Origin: Beta vulgaris subsp. vulgaris
Taxonomy: Eukaryota; Streptophyta; Magnoliopsida; Caryophyllales; Amaranthaceae
DNA: 64,000 nt
Assembly: GCF_026745355.1 (NCBI RefSeq)
Contig: NC_079210.1
Coordinates: 26,736,029 to 26,800,028, forward strand
Direction of reading: 5' to 3'
The position numbers were made by a program, and so were the translations under genes. A model generated the notes under the pieces. It was not told the DNA's origin, made no database searches, and worked only from the letters and a program-made list of their open reading frames with translations. Of this stretch, positions 1-12,356 are shown piece after piece; position 1 is the first letter of the stretch, and the number at the start of each line of letters is the position of its first letter.

Positions 1-766
1 GCATTAGTGGAAAGAGGTTGAAGTGTTTCTTGCTCAATAAGCAACCCTTTAAGATCATTGTAACCCCTCACTTAAACCCGTCATTAATCTCTTCTAAAAC
101 CCTTTGTTTTCTCTTAAAAACTCTGATTTTTATATAAGAAAATTCAGCACCTTTGCCATACACTTGTACGCCATTTTCGAACCAAATTGTGAGACACTTC
201 TTGTCTTACCTAATCCATAAACTTGTTATACACTTGATCTTTGTTAATTCTATTACTCTGATTCTCCTACTGATTGAATTTTGTGGTGCATTAGGAAACG
301 ATTTGGAGGACAAGCATCATTCACAAGGAGAAAACACCTAGTAGTTTCTTCTGCACTTCACCTAATCTTCCAGGTAACTAATAGTTGTCTTAGAACTTTA
401 CAAAATCGTTATAATTTTTGAAAAAGGTTTAATTATTAGGAAATTTGTTTACTATTGTATGTTATTTAGCTAACGTTAGAAATTTGATGAAAATACTTAG
501 CGAAATGAATATTTTTTGAATTTATGTTGTTGGATTAGTTGATGTATTGTTCATATTATTAGAAGTAATACTATTATTTTCTAATAATTAAAATATGTTT
601 TAGCATGTTGATTATTGTGTTATTATAATTTTTCCTATAATTATTTATCATGTGAACCTTTTCTTTTAGATTTCTTGTGATTATATTTGATGAAATAGTT
701 GTTGGAGTATTGAAATTTAAGGATTAGTATTTAGTAGTGTTGGATTATTTTCGTGAATATGATTAA
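1..766. other. AT-rich flank left of the MULE, no gene recognised
   Basis: This stretch holds a TATA-like run near 132-140 and a possible splice donor (CAG/GTAACT) near 371. The 62-codon ORF at 153-341 resembles no family I know and has no supporting context. The sequence should be continuous with 16000 onward once the MULE is removed, so both flanks may belong to one older repeat. I see no convincing gene. Confidence 0.4.
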
Positions 767-775
767 TATTCGTTT
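767..775. repeat. 9-bp target-site duplication, left copy
   Basis: TATTCGTTT occurs here and again at 15991-15999. Each copy directly abuts the aligned outer ends of the element's inverted repeats. A 9-bp duplication is the usual signature of Mutator-superfamily insertion. Confidence 0.8.
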
Positions 776-866
776 CTATTCCTATAATATGAACCCGGTG
801 CACACTAACTTAGTGTGCACCCGATCCATATCACGTGAGTTTATTGCCTTTTCAGTTTTTGGCGCG
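776..866 (+). repeat. MULE left terminal inverted repeat
   Basis: Aligned with the reverse complement of 15887-15990, it shares the blocks GACCCGGT/GAACCCGGT, CACACTA, a CACGTG hexamer (832-837) and a GCGCG block near 861-866. It contains a 23-bp palindrome at 798-820 with perfect 11-bp arms. The CACGTG is a G-box, a possible bHLH/bZIP site; whether it regulates the element is inference. Confidence 0.75.
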
Positions 867-1399
867 TTCGGTTTTGATCTCTTCTAATATTTTCTCTCTC
901 CTCAGATTTGTTCAGATACTGTCTTGTTTCATCTTTTCTCTCGTCATAACCTCCTCCCACTAACTTCTGCCCTAAGTTCTTCATTTTCTCTCTCTTAAAG
1001 TTCAGTTTTGTGTAATCTCTCTCTGCCATAATTTTTTCAGTTTGAGTTCTGGTAAAATTTGAATTTAGCGATGGGAAAGAAGACGATTGGTAACCGAAAT
1101 GCTGCAAAACGTAGAGGTTTGCGTTCATCGCTTGGTCTTGGTGATGGTGCAAAAGTTCCGGAGGTTACTGGAACTTCTCACACTGATGGTAATTATGTTG
1201 TTGATTTTAGTTTTTACTATAATTTCTTATAATTTTTGTAGTTTTGATGTTTTGTAGTTCAATTACTCATCATTGATTTTTTGTGCGATTTTTATTGTTT
1301 GGATGATAAATTTCTGTTGATTTTTGTTCGATTTTGGAGTTCTGCTTTTTTTTAGGTTTATTTTTAAATTAATATTTTGTAGTTGTGTGATACCTGTGA

Positions 1400-2570
1400 T
1401 GATATGATATAGTAGTATGACATTATAGTGTATTTTCATGATATAGTGTATTTTCTCATCGTATAGTGTATTTTGAAATGATAGTGTTGTTGTGATAGTT
1501 CTTTGACAGTGTATATTGACATCAGATTATGTGTTTTTGATATGATATAGTGTATGTTAAAGTGATATAGTGAATGTCAAAATGATATAGTGTATGTTAA
1601 AGTGATGTAGTGTATGCTACAATGATATAGTGTATGTTTAAGTGATATAGTGTATGTTATAATGATATAGTGTATGTTACAACGATATAGTGTATGTTAT
1701 AGTGATATAGTGTATGTTTCAGTGATATAGTGTATGTTTCAGTGACATAGTGTATGTTTAAGTGTATATTGATATGATATAGTGTATATTGATATGATAT
1801 AGTGTATGTCAAAATGATATAGTGTATGTTAAATGATATAGTGTATGTTATAATGATATAGTGTATGTTACAATGATATAGTGTATGTTATAGTGATATA
1901 GTGTATGTTTCAGTGATATAGTGTATGTTTCAGTGATATAGTGTATGTTTAAGTGATATAGTGTAGTTATAATGATATAGTGTGTTATAATATAGTGTAT
2001 GTTACAATGATTAGTGTATGTTTAGTGATATAGTGTATATTGATATATATAGTGTATATTGATATGATATAGTGTATGTTATAGTGATATAGTGTATGTT
2101 ACAATGACATAGTGTATGTTATCTCTGATATAGTGTATGTTACAATGATATAGTGTATGATATAGTGATATAGTGTATGTTTCAGTGATATAATGTATGT
2201 TATAGTGATATAGTGTATGTTTCAGTGATATAGTGTATGTTATAGTGATATAGTGTATGTTTAAGTGATATAGTGTATGTTACAATGATATAGTGTATGT
2301 TTAAGTGATATAGTGCATATTGATATGATATAGTGTATCTCTCTATGATATAGTGTATATTGATATGATATAGTGTATGTTATAGTGATATAGTTTATGT
2401 TTCAGTGATATAGTGTATGTTTCAGTGATATAGTGTATGTTAAAGTGATATAGTGTATGTTATAATGATATAGTGTATGTTTAAGTGATATAGTGTATGT
2501 TATAATGATATAGTATATGTTAAAATGATATAGTGTATGTTATAATGATATAGTGTATGTTACAATATTT
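1400..2570 (+). repeat. 20-bp minisatellite cluster 1 (Ulp1-like gene, intron 1)
   Basis: About 58 copies (length/period) of TGATATAGTGTATGTTAAAA. The GATATAGTGTAT core is well kept, while the last six to eight bases alternate (GTTAAA, GTTTCA, GTTACA, GTTATA, ATTGAT). The cluster nearly fills intron 1 and stops just before its acceptor at 2577. Confidence 0.92.
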
Positions 2571-3825
2571 ATTGCAGAGCACATTGGACAGCAGGATAGA
2601 AAAAGTGATCTTGGTGTTAGTGAAGGAACTAAAGTTAGTCAAATGGTAGTAATAAAAGAAGTACCAAAAGTCATGAAGAGGGTAAGAGATTCAAGTCTGA
2701 ATCAAACCTTGCTATCTCTGAAGAAGAAGAAATTATCTGGTGTTGCTCAAGAAAATACAGTAAACCCTTCAGAACTAATTGCTGTGGTAAAAGGCTTTGT
2801 GAGTTGAATGAAGCTTTTATCTTCGAGCAGAAAAAAGCTGTTACTGAAATAGGTTTTGGTTCTTTGTTGCATTTGAAGATTACGAGGACTAACAATGCTT
2901 TGAGTGCATGGTTGGTGGATAGGTTCGATGGTGGTTCGGGGATGTTTAAGGTGGGTTATGGGAAAGAGTTCAAAGTGAACCAATATGATGTTTATGATGT
3001 CTTTCAGTTCCCTATGGTTGAAGGACATGATGTGCTGGATGTCTCTAGGTGACCTAATGCGGATAATCCGCATTTTGATTTAAAAGCAAGTTGGAGGGAG
3101 TATTTTAAAGTTGATCGGGAGAAAGGTCAGATTGGTGAGTGTTGTATATTCTGAGCTAAAGAAGTTAGTGGGTGGTGGGGAGGTGTTTAAAAAGCTTTAT
3201 GTTTTATTTGCCTTTTCCTCTTTTTTAAATAACACGCTTGATTTGCGACTTGTTCTAGCTGTACACGAGGTTCAGAAAATTCCTCATTACAATTGGTGTA
3301 AATATATTTTGGGTAGATTGATGTATGCAAATGTTCTGTTCAAGAACTCGATGTGGTCTAAAGCTAGCCGGGCGCATTATAGTGGTTGTATAATATTGTT
3401 GCAGTTGATTTACTTCCATCACCTACAAATTGGTGATGGGTGCCTCCAACTCAACTCCCTCTGTTGGCTCTTTGGGATAATGAGTCAATTTCAAAGAGAG
3501 TTCGTCGTGAAGTACTCTGTGATAAGTTTGGAGTGGTTTGCTCGATGAAACTTATCCAATCAGTGCCAAGTTTTACTTCACTGAAGATGGACAAATTGAT
3601 TTCAACCGGATGAAGCCGGTTCAAAGGAAAAATTGAAGTTCAGTATGTACCACGTCCTGTATTGAGTGATGATACAGGAAGTGGTGGAAGTAGTGGTGGT
3701 GATGCAACAAACAAGGCTGCGCCCAAGAGGAAGGTGAAGGGCAAGATTTATATTCAGTTTGAGCTTCCGCCAGGAAGTCAGACTGATGAATAAATAACTG
3801 CTCAAGCTAGAGATGTAAGTTCAAT

Positions 3826-4548
3826 TTTCTGATATAGTAGAGTTTTGACTGATATAGCCTGGTTATATGTGATATGTTATATTGGTATGATATAGTGTAT
3901 GTTAATATATATAGTGTATGTTAAAATGATATGTGTATATTGATATGATATAGTATATGTTAAAATGATATAGTGTGTGTTAAAATGATATAGTGTATGT
4001 TAAAAAGATATATTGTATGTTAAAATGGCATAGTGTATGTTACAATGATATAGTGTATGTTACAATGATATAGTGTATGTTCAAATGATATAGTGTATGC
4101 TACAATTATATAGTGTATGTTACAGTGATATAGTGTATGTTACAGTGATATAGTGTATGTTAAAGTGATATAGTGTATGTTAAAATGATATAGTGTATAT
4201 TGATATGATATAGTGTATGTTACAGTGATATAGTGTATTTTACATTGATATAGTGTATCTTTAAGTGACATAGTGTATGTTATAATGATATAGTGTATGT
4301 TACAATGATATAGTGTATGTTTAAGTGATATAGTGTATATTGATATGATATAGTGTATATTGATATGATATAGTGTATATAGAAATGATATAGTGTATAT
4401 TGAAATGATATAGTGTATGTTAAAATGATATAGTGTATGTTAAAGTGATATAGTGTATGTTAAAATGATATAGTGTATATTAAAATGATATAGTGTATAT
4501 TAAAATGATATAGTGTATGTTACAATAATGTGCGTTTTGATATAGTGT
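3826..4548 (+). repeat. 20-bp minisatellite cluster 2 (Ulp1-like gene, intron 2)
   Basis: About 35 copies of the same unit in the same orientation, lying between the donor at 3815 and the acceptor at 4569. Confidence 0.92.
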
Positions 4549-5619
4549 TTTTGGCTATGATTTTAACAGGAGCTTCATGCTATGTGGTTGCTGTGGAAGA
4601 GGGATTTGGATGCTGTCTCTCATTGCCATATAGATTCGTTGAAGAGTTGGAAGGCCTCTCATGTGGTTGGCGATCCTCCTTCTAAAATCCTTCCCAAGAT
4701 GATTTGACAAAATTTTGTCAAGTTCAATTTATCAGAAGTACTTTGATGAGATGGTATCAATTGCAGAATTGTGAAGGATTTGCCAACTGGTTGGGAAGAA
4801 GTGTCTAATCCTTCTATACTGCATTCCCTAGCTTTGTAGTCACTCAGGTGACTCAGAGAACTAATGATGTGATCAACAATGTTGTGAATAGCTTTTTAAT
4901 GAGGCAGCTGAAAATATAATTATTGAGGAAAATACATGGACTGCTTTCCAGAATGTTTTGTCTAGGGGTCCAACCAAGTCAACTCTAAGGCTGGATGAAT
5001 ATGCAGTTGGGGGTCCATTCACTCATCTTTCTAAGATGATGAAAGATTTTGAACATGTGATGCAAGATCTTCCAATATTTTTAAGGGAGGCTGTTGATTA
5101 TTGTTCTGAAAATCAACACTTTAGATGGGAGGTAAATTATTGACTGAAATTTGTTTAATGTATTGTTTTTATTGAAAATATTCTTACAATTTGTGTTGCT
5201 TGTTGCAGTGAAGAGATCTTTAAGCTGGATGAAGCTCTTCTTCTCTATACCTCGGAGTGAGATTTGGACGATTGGTACTGAGACTGAGATGTTTGAATCA
5301 GTTTTAGATAATTGGTCAAGAATGTTGAATATTAATGAACCCTTGTCCTCGAAAAAAGTTTTACTTTATTCTTCTCAGAGTGTAAGAACTTTATTGTAAT
5401 ATATTTTTATGTTGTTTATTTCTTTATCTTTGCATGCATTATTCATCATAATATGAGTTCTTATGTTGCAGGCTGCATTATTCAATGTGTTTGAAGATGA
5501 AAATGATGCTAAACGCATTGATGATTTGATCACATGCTGGAAGTTTCAAATTGAAGATTGAATAACATTTTAAAATTGGATGCTACCGTTGAATTGGTGA
5601 GATAAATTCTGTTTTTGAA

Positions 5620-5935
5620 ATTATGATATAGTGTATGTTACAATGATATAGTGTATATTGTTATGATATAGTTTATGTTAAAATGATATATGTATGTTGA
5701 TATGATATAGTGTATGTTAAAATCATATAGTGTCATTGATATGATATAGTGTATGTTAAAATGATATAGTGTATATTGATATGATATAGTGTATGTTTAA
5801 ATGATATAGTGTATATTGATATGATATAGTGTATGTTTAAATGATATAGTGTATGTTCAAATAATATAGTGTATATTGATATGATATAGTGTATATTAAA
5901 AAGATATAGTGTATGTTTGTATATGATATAGTGTA
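5620..5935 (+). repeat. 20-bp minisatellite cluster 3 (Ulp1-like gene intron)
   Basis: About 16 copies of the same unit, immediately upstream of the exon that encodes the protease core. Confidence 0.9.
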
Positions 5936-6811
5936 GTTTATACTTGTTTTAATTTTGTAGGTTTTTTCCCTGTTTTGGTGAAAGGAGGTAATCATTTTGT
6001 CCTGTTTGTGCTAGACACAAAGAAAAGGACTGTTTTCTATATTGATAATAAGATTTGGGATGATGATGAGAAATATAAGAAAATGATGGAGACTCCCAGT
6101 TCAATCATTGCTGATGGAGTTTCAAGTCTTTTCCAATGTAATGAAATCCCACAATCCCAAGGTGATAATATGGGTTTATGGAGAATGACAGAAGTGAAGG
6201 GAAGCTGGAAAAAAGGTGCATATCATTTGGATTGTGGTGTGTACATACTTGTCCTTATGCTACTTTTTGAAGGCTCTGAAGAGTTTGAATGCCCATATTT
6301 GAATGATGTAAGTTAATATATAATTATTTTTAAGTGATTATCTAATCTTTTTTTATATATAGTTTCTTACTTATTTAATTTATTTTCAGGAGAATATTAG
6401 GAAAGCAGCAAGAGTCTCTTTGTGTGGTTGCATGTTTTTCTGTTTGAATAAGAATAGAAGTCAGCTTGTGGAAAACGTGATATCATTCAGATCAAAGAGA
6501 TCAGAGACTGTTGCTTTAATTGAAAACAATAGAAGGAAGAAAGCTGAAGAGAGTGAGAGGATAGAACAGGATTGAGAAATGCAATGCAGCAGGAGAAGAA
6601 GAAGAAACAACTTGAGGATGCAAAAAGAAGAACAGCAAAGAAAAAGTTAACTGTCAAATTAGGAAAGTAAAACTATATTGATGTATTTCACTAATTTTAC
6701 AAACAATGTTACTAATCTAGTACTAGGTTGGTGTTGATATAATAGGTTTACAAACAATGTAATTATGTAGTCTTGAATGATTTTAGAAATAGTGTTGGTA
6801 TTCTAACAGTA

Positions 6812-7625
6812 GTTTGTAGTGATATAGTGTGGTTTTCAATGATATAGTGTTATTCTACATGATATAGTGTATATTTTTATATGCAGTGTTATTCTATACA
6901 TATCATTCTATATGATACTGTGTGTGAAAATGATATAGTGTATGTTAAAATGATATAGTGTATGTTAGAATAATATAGTGTATGTTAGAATGATATAGTG
7001 TATGTTAGAATGATATAATGTATGTTAAAATGATATAGTGTATGTTACAGTGATATAGTGTATATTAAAATGATATAGTGTGTGTTAAAGTGAACAGTGT
7101 GTATTAAAATGATATAGTGTATGTATAATGAGATAGTGTATGTTAAAGTGATATAGTGTATGTTAGAATGATATAGTGTATGTTAAAAGGATATAATGTA
7201 TGTTGAAGTGCTAGTGTATGTTAAAATGATAGTGTATCTTAAAATGATATAGTGTATCTTAAAATGATATAGTGTATGTTAAAATGATATAGTGTATGTT
7301 AAAATGATATAGTGTATGTTAAAATGATATAGTGTATAATGATATGATATAGTGTATGTTAGAGTGATATAGTGTATTTTAAAATGATATAGTGTGTGTT
7401 AAATTGATACAGTGTGTTAAAATGATATAGTGTATCTTATAATGATATAGTGTATGTTAAAGTCATATAGTGTATGCTAAAATGATATAGTGTATATTAA
7501 AATGATATAGTGTATGTTACAGTGATATAGTGTATGTTACAGTGATATAGTGTATGTTAAAGTGATATAGTGTGTGTTATAATCATATAGTGTATGTTAA
7601 AATGATATAGTGTATGTTACAGTGT
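6812..7625 (+). repeat. 20-bp minisatellite cluster 4 (spacer between convergent genes)
   Basis: About 40 copies of the same unit. It fills the spacer between the stop of the Ulp1-like gene (6670) and the stop of the transposase gene (7706), so this copy is intergenic. Confidence 0.92.
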
Positions 7626-8051
7626 AATTCATAAATATATCAAATGATTTAAAACATTGTATAGTTCTCTTGGTAAAGTATTTTAGAACAGATGTTCTTT
7701 TGGAGTTATACTTCCAAACTCCTTGTGTATAAATCATAGTGTCCCTTTATTCGCTTGTTGTCTCTTCCTTTTGTGACTGCTCTATCCGGATCCAAGACTG
7801 TTGGTATTGGTGGTGATTCTTGTGCGTTGTTTTCTTGACTCTCATTAGCTTGTAATGCTGCAGTTGCTTCTTGTAATGCTTTCTCATGAGCTTTAGCTTT
7901 TTCTGCTGATGCTTTTGCTTCTTCTATCTTTATTAATTCTTCAACTCTTGAATTTGTTTTCTTGAAACTTTCCTCTATCACTGCTCTAGCTGGTTCTATT
8001 ATGTGGCTCTTTAATATGAGGTTATAGTACCTTATGAAATTAATGTGTTAG

Positions 8052-8378
8052 TATATAGAGAAACATATAGTGTATTTCTATGTAATATAGTGTATGTTAA
8101 AATGATATAGTGTATGTTATAGTGATATAGTGTATGTTGATATCATATAGTGTATGTTACAATGATATAGTGTATATTAAAATGATATAGTGTATGTTAA
8201 AATGATATAGTGTATGTTAAAATGATATAGTGTATATTGATATGATATAGTGTATGTTAAAATGATATAATGTATGTTAAAATGATATAGTGTATGTTAG
8301 AATGATATAGTGTATGTTAAAATGATATAGTGTATAATAAAATGATATAGTGTATATTAAAATGATACATTGTATAGC
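8052..8378 (+). repeat. 20-bp minisatellite cluster 5 (transposase intron 4)
   Basis: About 16 copies between the transposase exons at 8391 and 8030. The repeat strand is the same as in the plus-strand gene, so here it reads antisense to the transposase transcript. Confidence 0.92.
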
Positions 8379-10369
8379 GTGTTTACATACCTCCTTATCA
8401 TGTGCAGCCTCCATGGTGTGAAGCTGATTATTTCTCCTTTTTCTCTCAATTGATTATCAAATTTCTCCCAAACTTATTTTTTTGCAAATCTTGTCCACCT
8501 TGATGATATGTATTTCTCTGGAATTTTTTGGACAGAATGTAAGTGTAGAACTCTTATGGCATGAAAGCACAACCAACCTGATTCTTGAAATTTTTTGCAT
8601 CCACACTCAATTGTCATCTCTGGGTAATTGAATGAAACTTGTTGAGAAGAACCATCAATGCCATTGAGGAAAACTCTGTATGTCAGAGTGTTCCCTTGTG
8701 TACCAACTAGTTCAATTGCACTTGCCATTGCATGTTTGAATTCATCCTCAAAATCTCTGAAAAGAGTATGTGTGTACACTAAAGCATCATGTTTTAATAG
8801 TGGACTCATGCAGAGATCTGATTTTGGTATTCCTTTTGTACAGTCAAAATCATCCCTTTCTTCCTGTCTTCTCCACCTTATTACTGTCTGTTGGAATATT
8901 GAAAAGAAGTCACTTAAGCTAGTGGTTTTGCTTGCCTTAAACCCAATAGCATGGTTTGCGCTTTCACTTCTCTGTGAAGATAGTATTCCAGCAGAGAAGA
9001 AGTCTTTGCTAAATGCTGTACACCATTTTTCTTTCAAACTATACAATCTTTTGAACCATCGATCATCTTCTAGTTTGTATTTTGTTGTCATTGTGGTCCA
9101 AGTTTGTTCAAATTCTGCTGTTGTAATGCAACCACTGAGACACTTGTGAAAAATGTTCTTGAATTCCTTATCAGCTTTCATCAATCCAAATTGTTGATTT
9201 GCATTTTGACTCAAATGCCATAAACATAGCATGTGTCTTGATGTTGGGAAAGCCTGTCAATGAGTTTATTTAGTTAGTCTTGGCTCTTTCAATAGTACAT
9301 AACAGAAGTTGTGCAAATGTCACATAAACATGAGTACCTTTTTTATTGCTCCTGCAATTGCAGCATCTTGGTCGCTGAATATAGTTATTGGACATTTACC
9401 TTTCATTGACTTCTTGAATGTTTCAAAAAGCCATTCAAATGATGGTATTGTCTCATCTGCAAGAAATGCACATGCAAACATTGTGTTTTTCATATGGTTA
9501 TTAATTCCTACAAATGGTGCACAAATAAGATTATACTTGTTTGTCCTATATGTAGTATCAAAAACCATAACATCTCCAAAGATTGTATAGTCCTCAAGCA
9601 TCATAGAGTCTCTCCAAAACAAGCAGCAAACCTTTCCTTCATCATTCAATCTTACTCTAAAGAAGAAGTTACTATCTGTTTGCATCTGCTCATAAAGGTT
9701 ATCAACAACTTTTTGTGAATCCTTTCCCTCAATTGGTTTTATTTTGAGTTTATAACAGCAGTTGAAGTGGTCCTTCATGGAATGACCCAATACATCTTCA
9801 CCACCTGCTTCTGTACTCATACATCGGAATGAATCTATCGGCCTCAGCCCACACTCTTGCATAGCTTGTATGGTTTGTTTCTTTGGATCACTCATCTGAC
9901 GCTCAGATCTATGAAGGTAATTTAATGGTTCTCTAGTAAGTGGATGATTGTGTTTTATAACATGCTGCACAATTTCATAATGTCCTTCAGTGTTCATCCT
10001 TGCTCTAATCAGTGCAGGACATTCAGTTCTTCTGATCATAACTCTTCGTGTCCTTTGTTTCTTTGATTTACTGTCTTGTATTACTATATCTGTATTATTC
10101 TCTACCTGTTTTTCTTTGATTTTGGTATTTCTTTTCCCTTGAGCAGAGCAGACATAGTACTTTTGATGCACAACTGATGTCCATTCTTTTTTTCTGTTTT
10201 TGGATTTTCTAACACCGAATCCTACTATAGCAGCATGCTGACAATATAGCTCATGTATATCATCCAATGTTGATCTTACTTGACCAAGTAAAACTCCTCC
10301 AATTTCATGTTTATTCAGTGATTGGCCAATTGAACCTGTTATAAAAGAATGAATATATATTTATCACTT

Positions 10370-11300
10370 TTATTATAGTGTATGTATATATGATATAGCG
10401 TATCAATTTATGATATAGTGTATGTTAAAGTGATATACTGTATGTTAAAGTGATATAGTGTATGTTAAAGTGATATAGTGTATCTTAAAGTGATATAGTG
10501 TATGTTATAATGATATAGTGTATGGTAAAATGATATAGTGTATGTTAAAATGATATAGTGTATGTTAAAATGATATAGTGTATGTTAAAATGATATACTG
10601 TATGTTAAAGTGTTATAGTGTATGCTAAAGTGATATAGTGTACCTTAAAATGATATAGTGTATGTTACAGTGATATAGTGTATTGTTAAAATGATATAGT
10701 GTATATTAAAATGATATAGTGTATGTTAAAGTGATATAGTGTATGTTATAATGATATAGTGTATGTTAAAATCATCAAGGTGGACAAGATTTGTGATATA
10801 GTGTATGTTAAAATGATATAGTGTATGTTTAAGTGATATAGTGTATGTTAAAGTGATATAGTGTATTGTTAAAATCATATAGTGTATGTTAAAATCATAT
10901 AGTATATGTTAAAATCATATAGTGTGTGTTAAAAAATCATATAGTGTATATTAAAATCATAGTGTATCCCCTTCAAAAAAAAAAAAAACATATAGTGTAT
11001 GTTAAAATGATATAGTGTATATTAAAATGATATAGTGTATGTAAATGTGATATAGTGTATATTACAATAATGTGAATTTTCATATAGTGTATGATTTTTA
11101 ACAGGAGCTTCATGGTATATTAAAATGATATAGTGTATATGGATATTATATAGTGTATGTATATATAATATAGTGTATTAAATATAATGGAACTATGTAT
11201 TAATATAGTGTATTAACGTTATAGTGTATCTGATATAGTGTATTTATATTTTATATAGTTTATTTATGTATGATATAGTGTACGTAAGGTTTTATTTATA
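10370..11300 (+). repeat. 20-bp minisatellite cluster 6 (transposase intron 2)
   Basis: About 45 copies with more decay than the other clusters. It includes a poly(A) run near 10975-10988 and two foreign patches: 23 bp from a transposase exon (10771-10793) and a copied intron/exon edge of the Ulp1-like gene (about 11062-11115). Confidence 0.9.
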
Positions 11301-11921
11301 ATATAGTGACTTAACATTTGGTATTTTAGAACTTTATGTACGTAACGTTTTATTAGTATGGCCATAGTTAAATAAAATTAAGCCAACTGTAGTTAAGCTA
11401 TGGTTTATTAACAAAAAATAATAATTACTTGTGTTGGGTACCGCGCATAATCTTCTGATGATTTCCTGAGCTGCAGTCACTTCATTTAAAAAGAATGGCA
11501 CCCTTTCATTTCTTCTCAGCTATTTCCACTAAGAAACCCACCATACTAAGCAAGGCGATTTGAAGGCATTTGAAAGCGATTTTTAAGCGATTTGAAAGAG
11601 ATTTTTGAACTCATCATTTTCTTACTTTAGCAAGGTACATTCATAATTCTCTTTTTTTTTTTGTTTATGTTAAATTTTATGTGAATTTTTTTTGGGTTAT
11701 CATACAGTTTAGGTTTTTGTGATAATTATTTCAATTTTTTTAGCGAATTGTTATTAATTGTTAGTAAACAAGTATAGTTTACATTTGCTGTGAAATGATG
11801 AAGTTAAACTCAACAAGTTAAAATTAAAAGAAGGTGTAAAACAGAGGGTAAAACAGGGGTTAGTGTAGTGGTGGATTAAAATTTGTTTTATGCTGATTTT
11901 TTGTATTTTTTCGAAGGTTAA
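11301..11921 (+). promoter_or_regulatory. Leader and probable 5' UTR intron of the F-box-like ORF
   Basis: No minisatellite is present. A possible 5' exon (about 11480-11634) ends at a donor-like AAG/GTACAT, and an acceptor-like GAAG/G near 11917 lies just before the ATG at 11922. This suggests an independent plus-strand transcription unit inside the transposase intron. It is inferred from splice-like sites only. Confidence 0.4.
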
Positions 11922-12356
11922 ATGGCTTCACTTGATCAACTTCACCCAGTCCTCTCAATGCATGAGATTCTACGTTTCCATATTTTTCCTCGACTTTCTG
12001 ACCCAAAGGACAGAGAGTGTGTGGAAAGTGTGTGCAGAGAGTCGAGGACCATTGCAAGGTATGGTTTAGAAGATGCCCACGAACTGTTGTGTATGGAACA
12101 GATTATGTCGTTTCATGTGTTCTCTAAAGTATCATGTTGGTATTCTGAAGATGTGATGAATGTTTGTAAAACATGGAGGAAGATGTGGAAAGTAAGGGAG
12201 TCAGTTCATTGGACGCCCGAGAGGGAGGACACCTCCATGAAGGCCTGGGCTCTCAAGTCCATAATTTTTGATGATGCTGTTGATTTTTGGGCTCACATTA
12301 GTGGTGAATGGTGGGCTTACTGTGATGGGTTCCCAATTTTATTTAGTGAAGAATAA
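11922..12356 (+). CDS. Intact 144-aa ORF with two F-box-like segments, third MULE gene
   Basis: I cannot assign this to a named family. The ORF starts with ATG shortly after a probable 5' UTR intron acceptor. Two segments about 50 residues apart resemble each other and the helix pattern of an F-box: MHEILRFHIFPRLS...VESVCR (near residues 13-39) and MEQIMSFHVFSKVS...VMNVCKTWRKM (near 59-90). The remaining C-terminal part (about 90-144) is Trp-rich (SGEWWAYCDG) and acidic at the end. If the resemblance is real, the protein could act as an SCF ubiquitin-ligase adaptor through SKP1; this is inference. It lies on the plus strand inside the giant second intron of the minus-strand transposase gene, between minisatellite clusters 6 and 7. 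It has no frameshift or stop, although the Ulp1-like gene of the same element is wrecked. It could be cargo captured from the host or a long-standing gene of this MULE lineage. Confidence 0.6.
   Translation: MASLDQLHPVLSMHEILRFHIFPRLSDPKDRECVESVCRESRTIARYGLEDAHELLCMEQIMSFHVFSKVSCWYSEDVMNVCKTWRKMWKVRESVHWTPEREDTSMKAWALKSIIFDDAVDFWAHISGEWWAYCDGFPILFSEE

Larger units (their letters stand above)
1071..6670 (+). pseudogene. MULE-borne Ulp1-like (C48) SUMO-protease gene, decayed
   Basis: This is a multi-exon gene of the MULE-associated Ulp1 family. Exon 1 (1071-1188) has a short basic N-terminus and splices in phase to exon 2 at 2578. The exon 2 region contains EIGFGSLLHL, then WLVDRFD, the usual preamble of these proteins. 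Further exons start near 4570, 5208, 5473, 5961 and 6391. The protease core at about 5961-6309 shows GNHFVLFVLD (catalytic His), VFYIDN (Asp) and HLDCGVYIL (catalytic Cys). The C-terminus is Lys/Arg/Glu-rich. Family knowledge: C48 peptidases process or remove SUMO. The gene is broken: frameshifts near 2793, 3130 and 6575, in-frame stops near 3050 and 3792 and a stop near 4705. Introns at 1189-2577, 3815-4569 and about 5580-5960 are packed with the 20-bp minisatellite. The gene lies inside the element and converges on the transposase gene, so it is transposon cargo and not a host SENP/ULP gene. Confidence 0.75.

Noticed and set aside
153..341. 62-codon ORF as a host gene
   Set aside because: No recognisable domain and ordinary length for AT-rich DNA; no supporting splice or codon signal.
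841..1152. 103-codon minus-strand ORF
   Set aside because: It overlaps the left TIR and exon 1 of the plus-strand gene, which has better splice and family support.
1400..2570. CRISPR-like array
   Set aside because: The 20-bp units are directly adjacent with no unique spacers, and the context is a plant transposon.
5975..6316. Host SUMO protease gene
   Set aside because: The core looks like C48, but it lies within a MULE with decayed exons on both sides.
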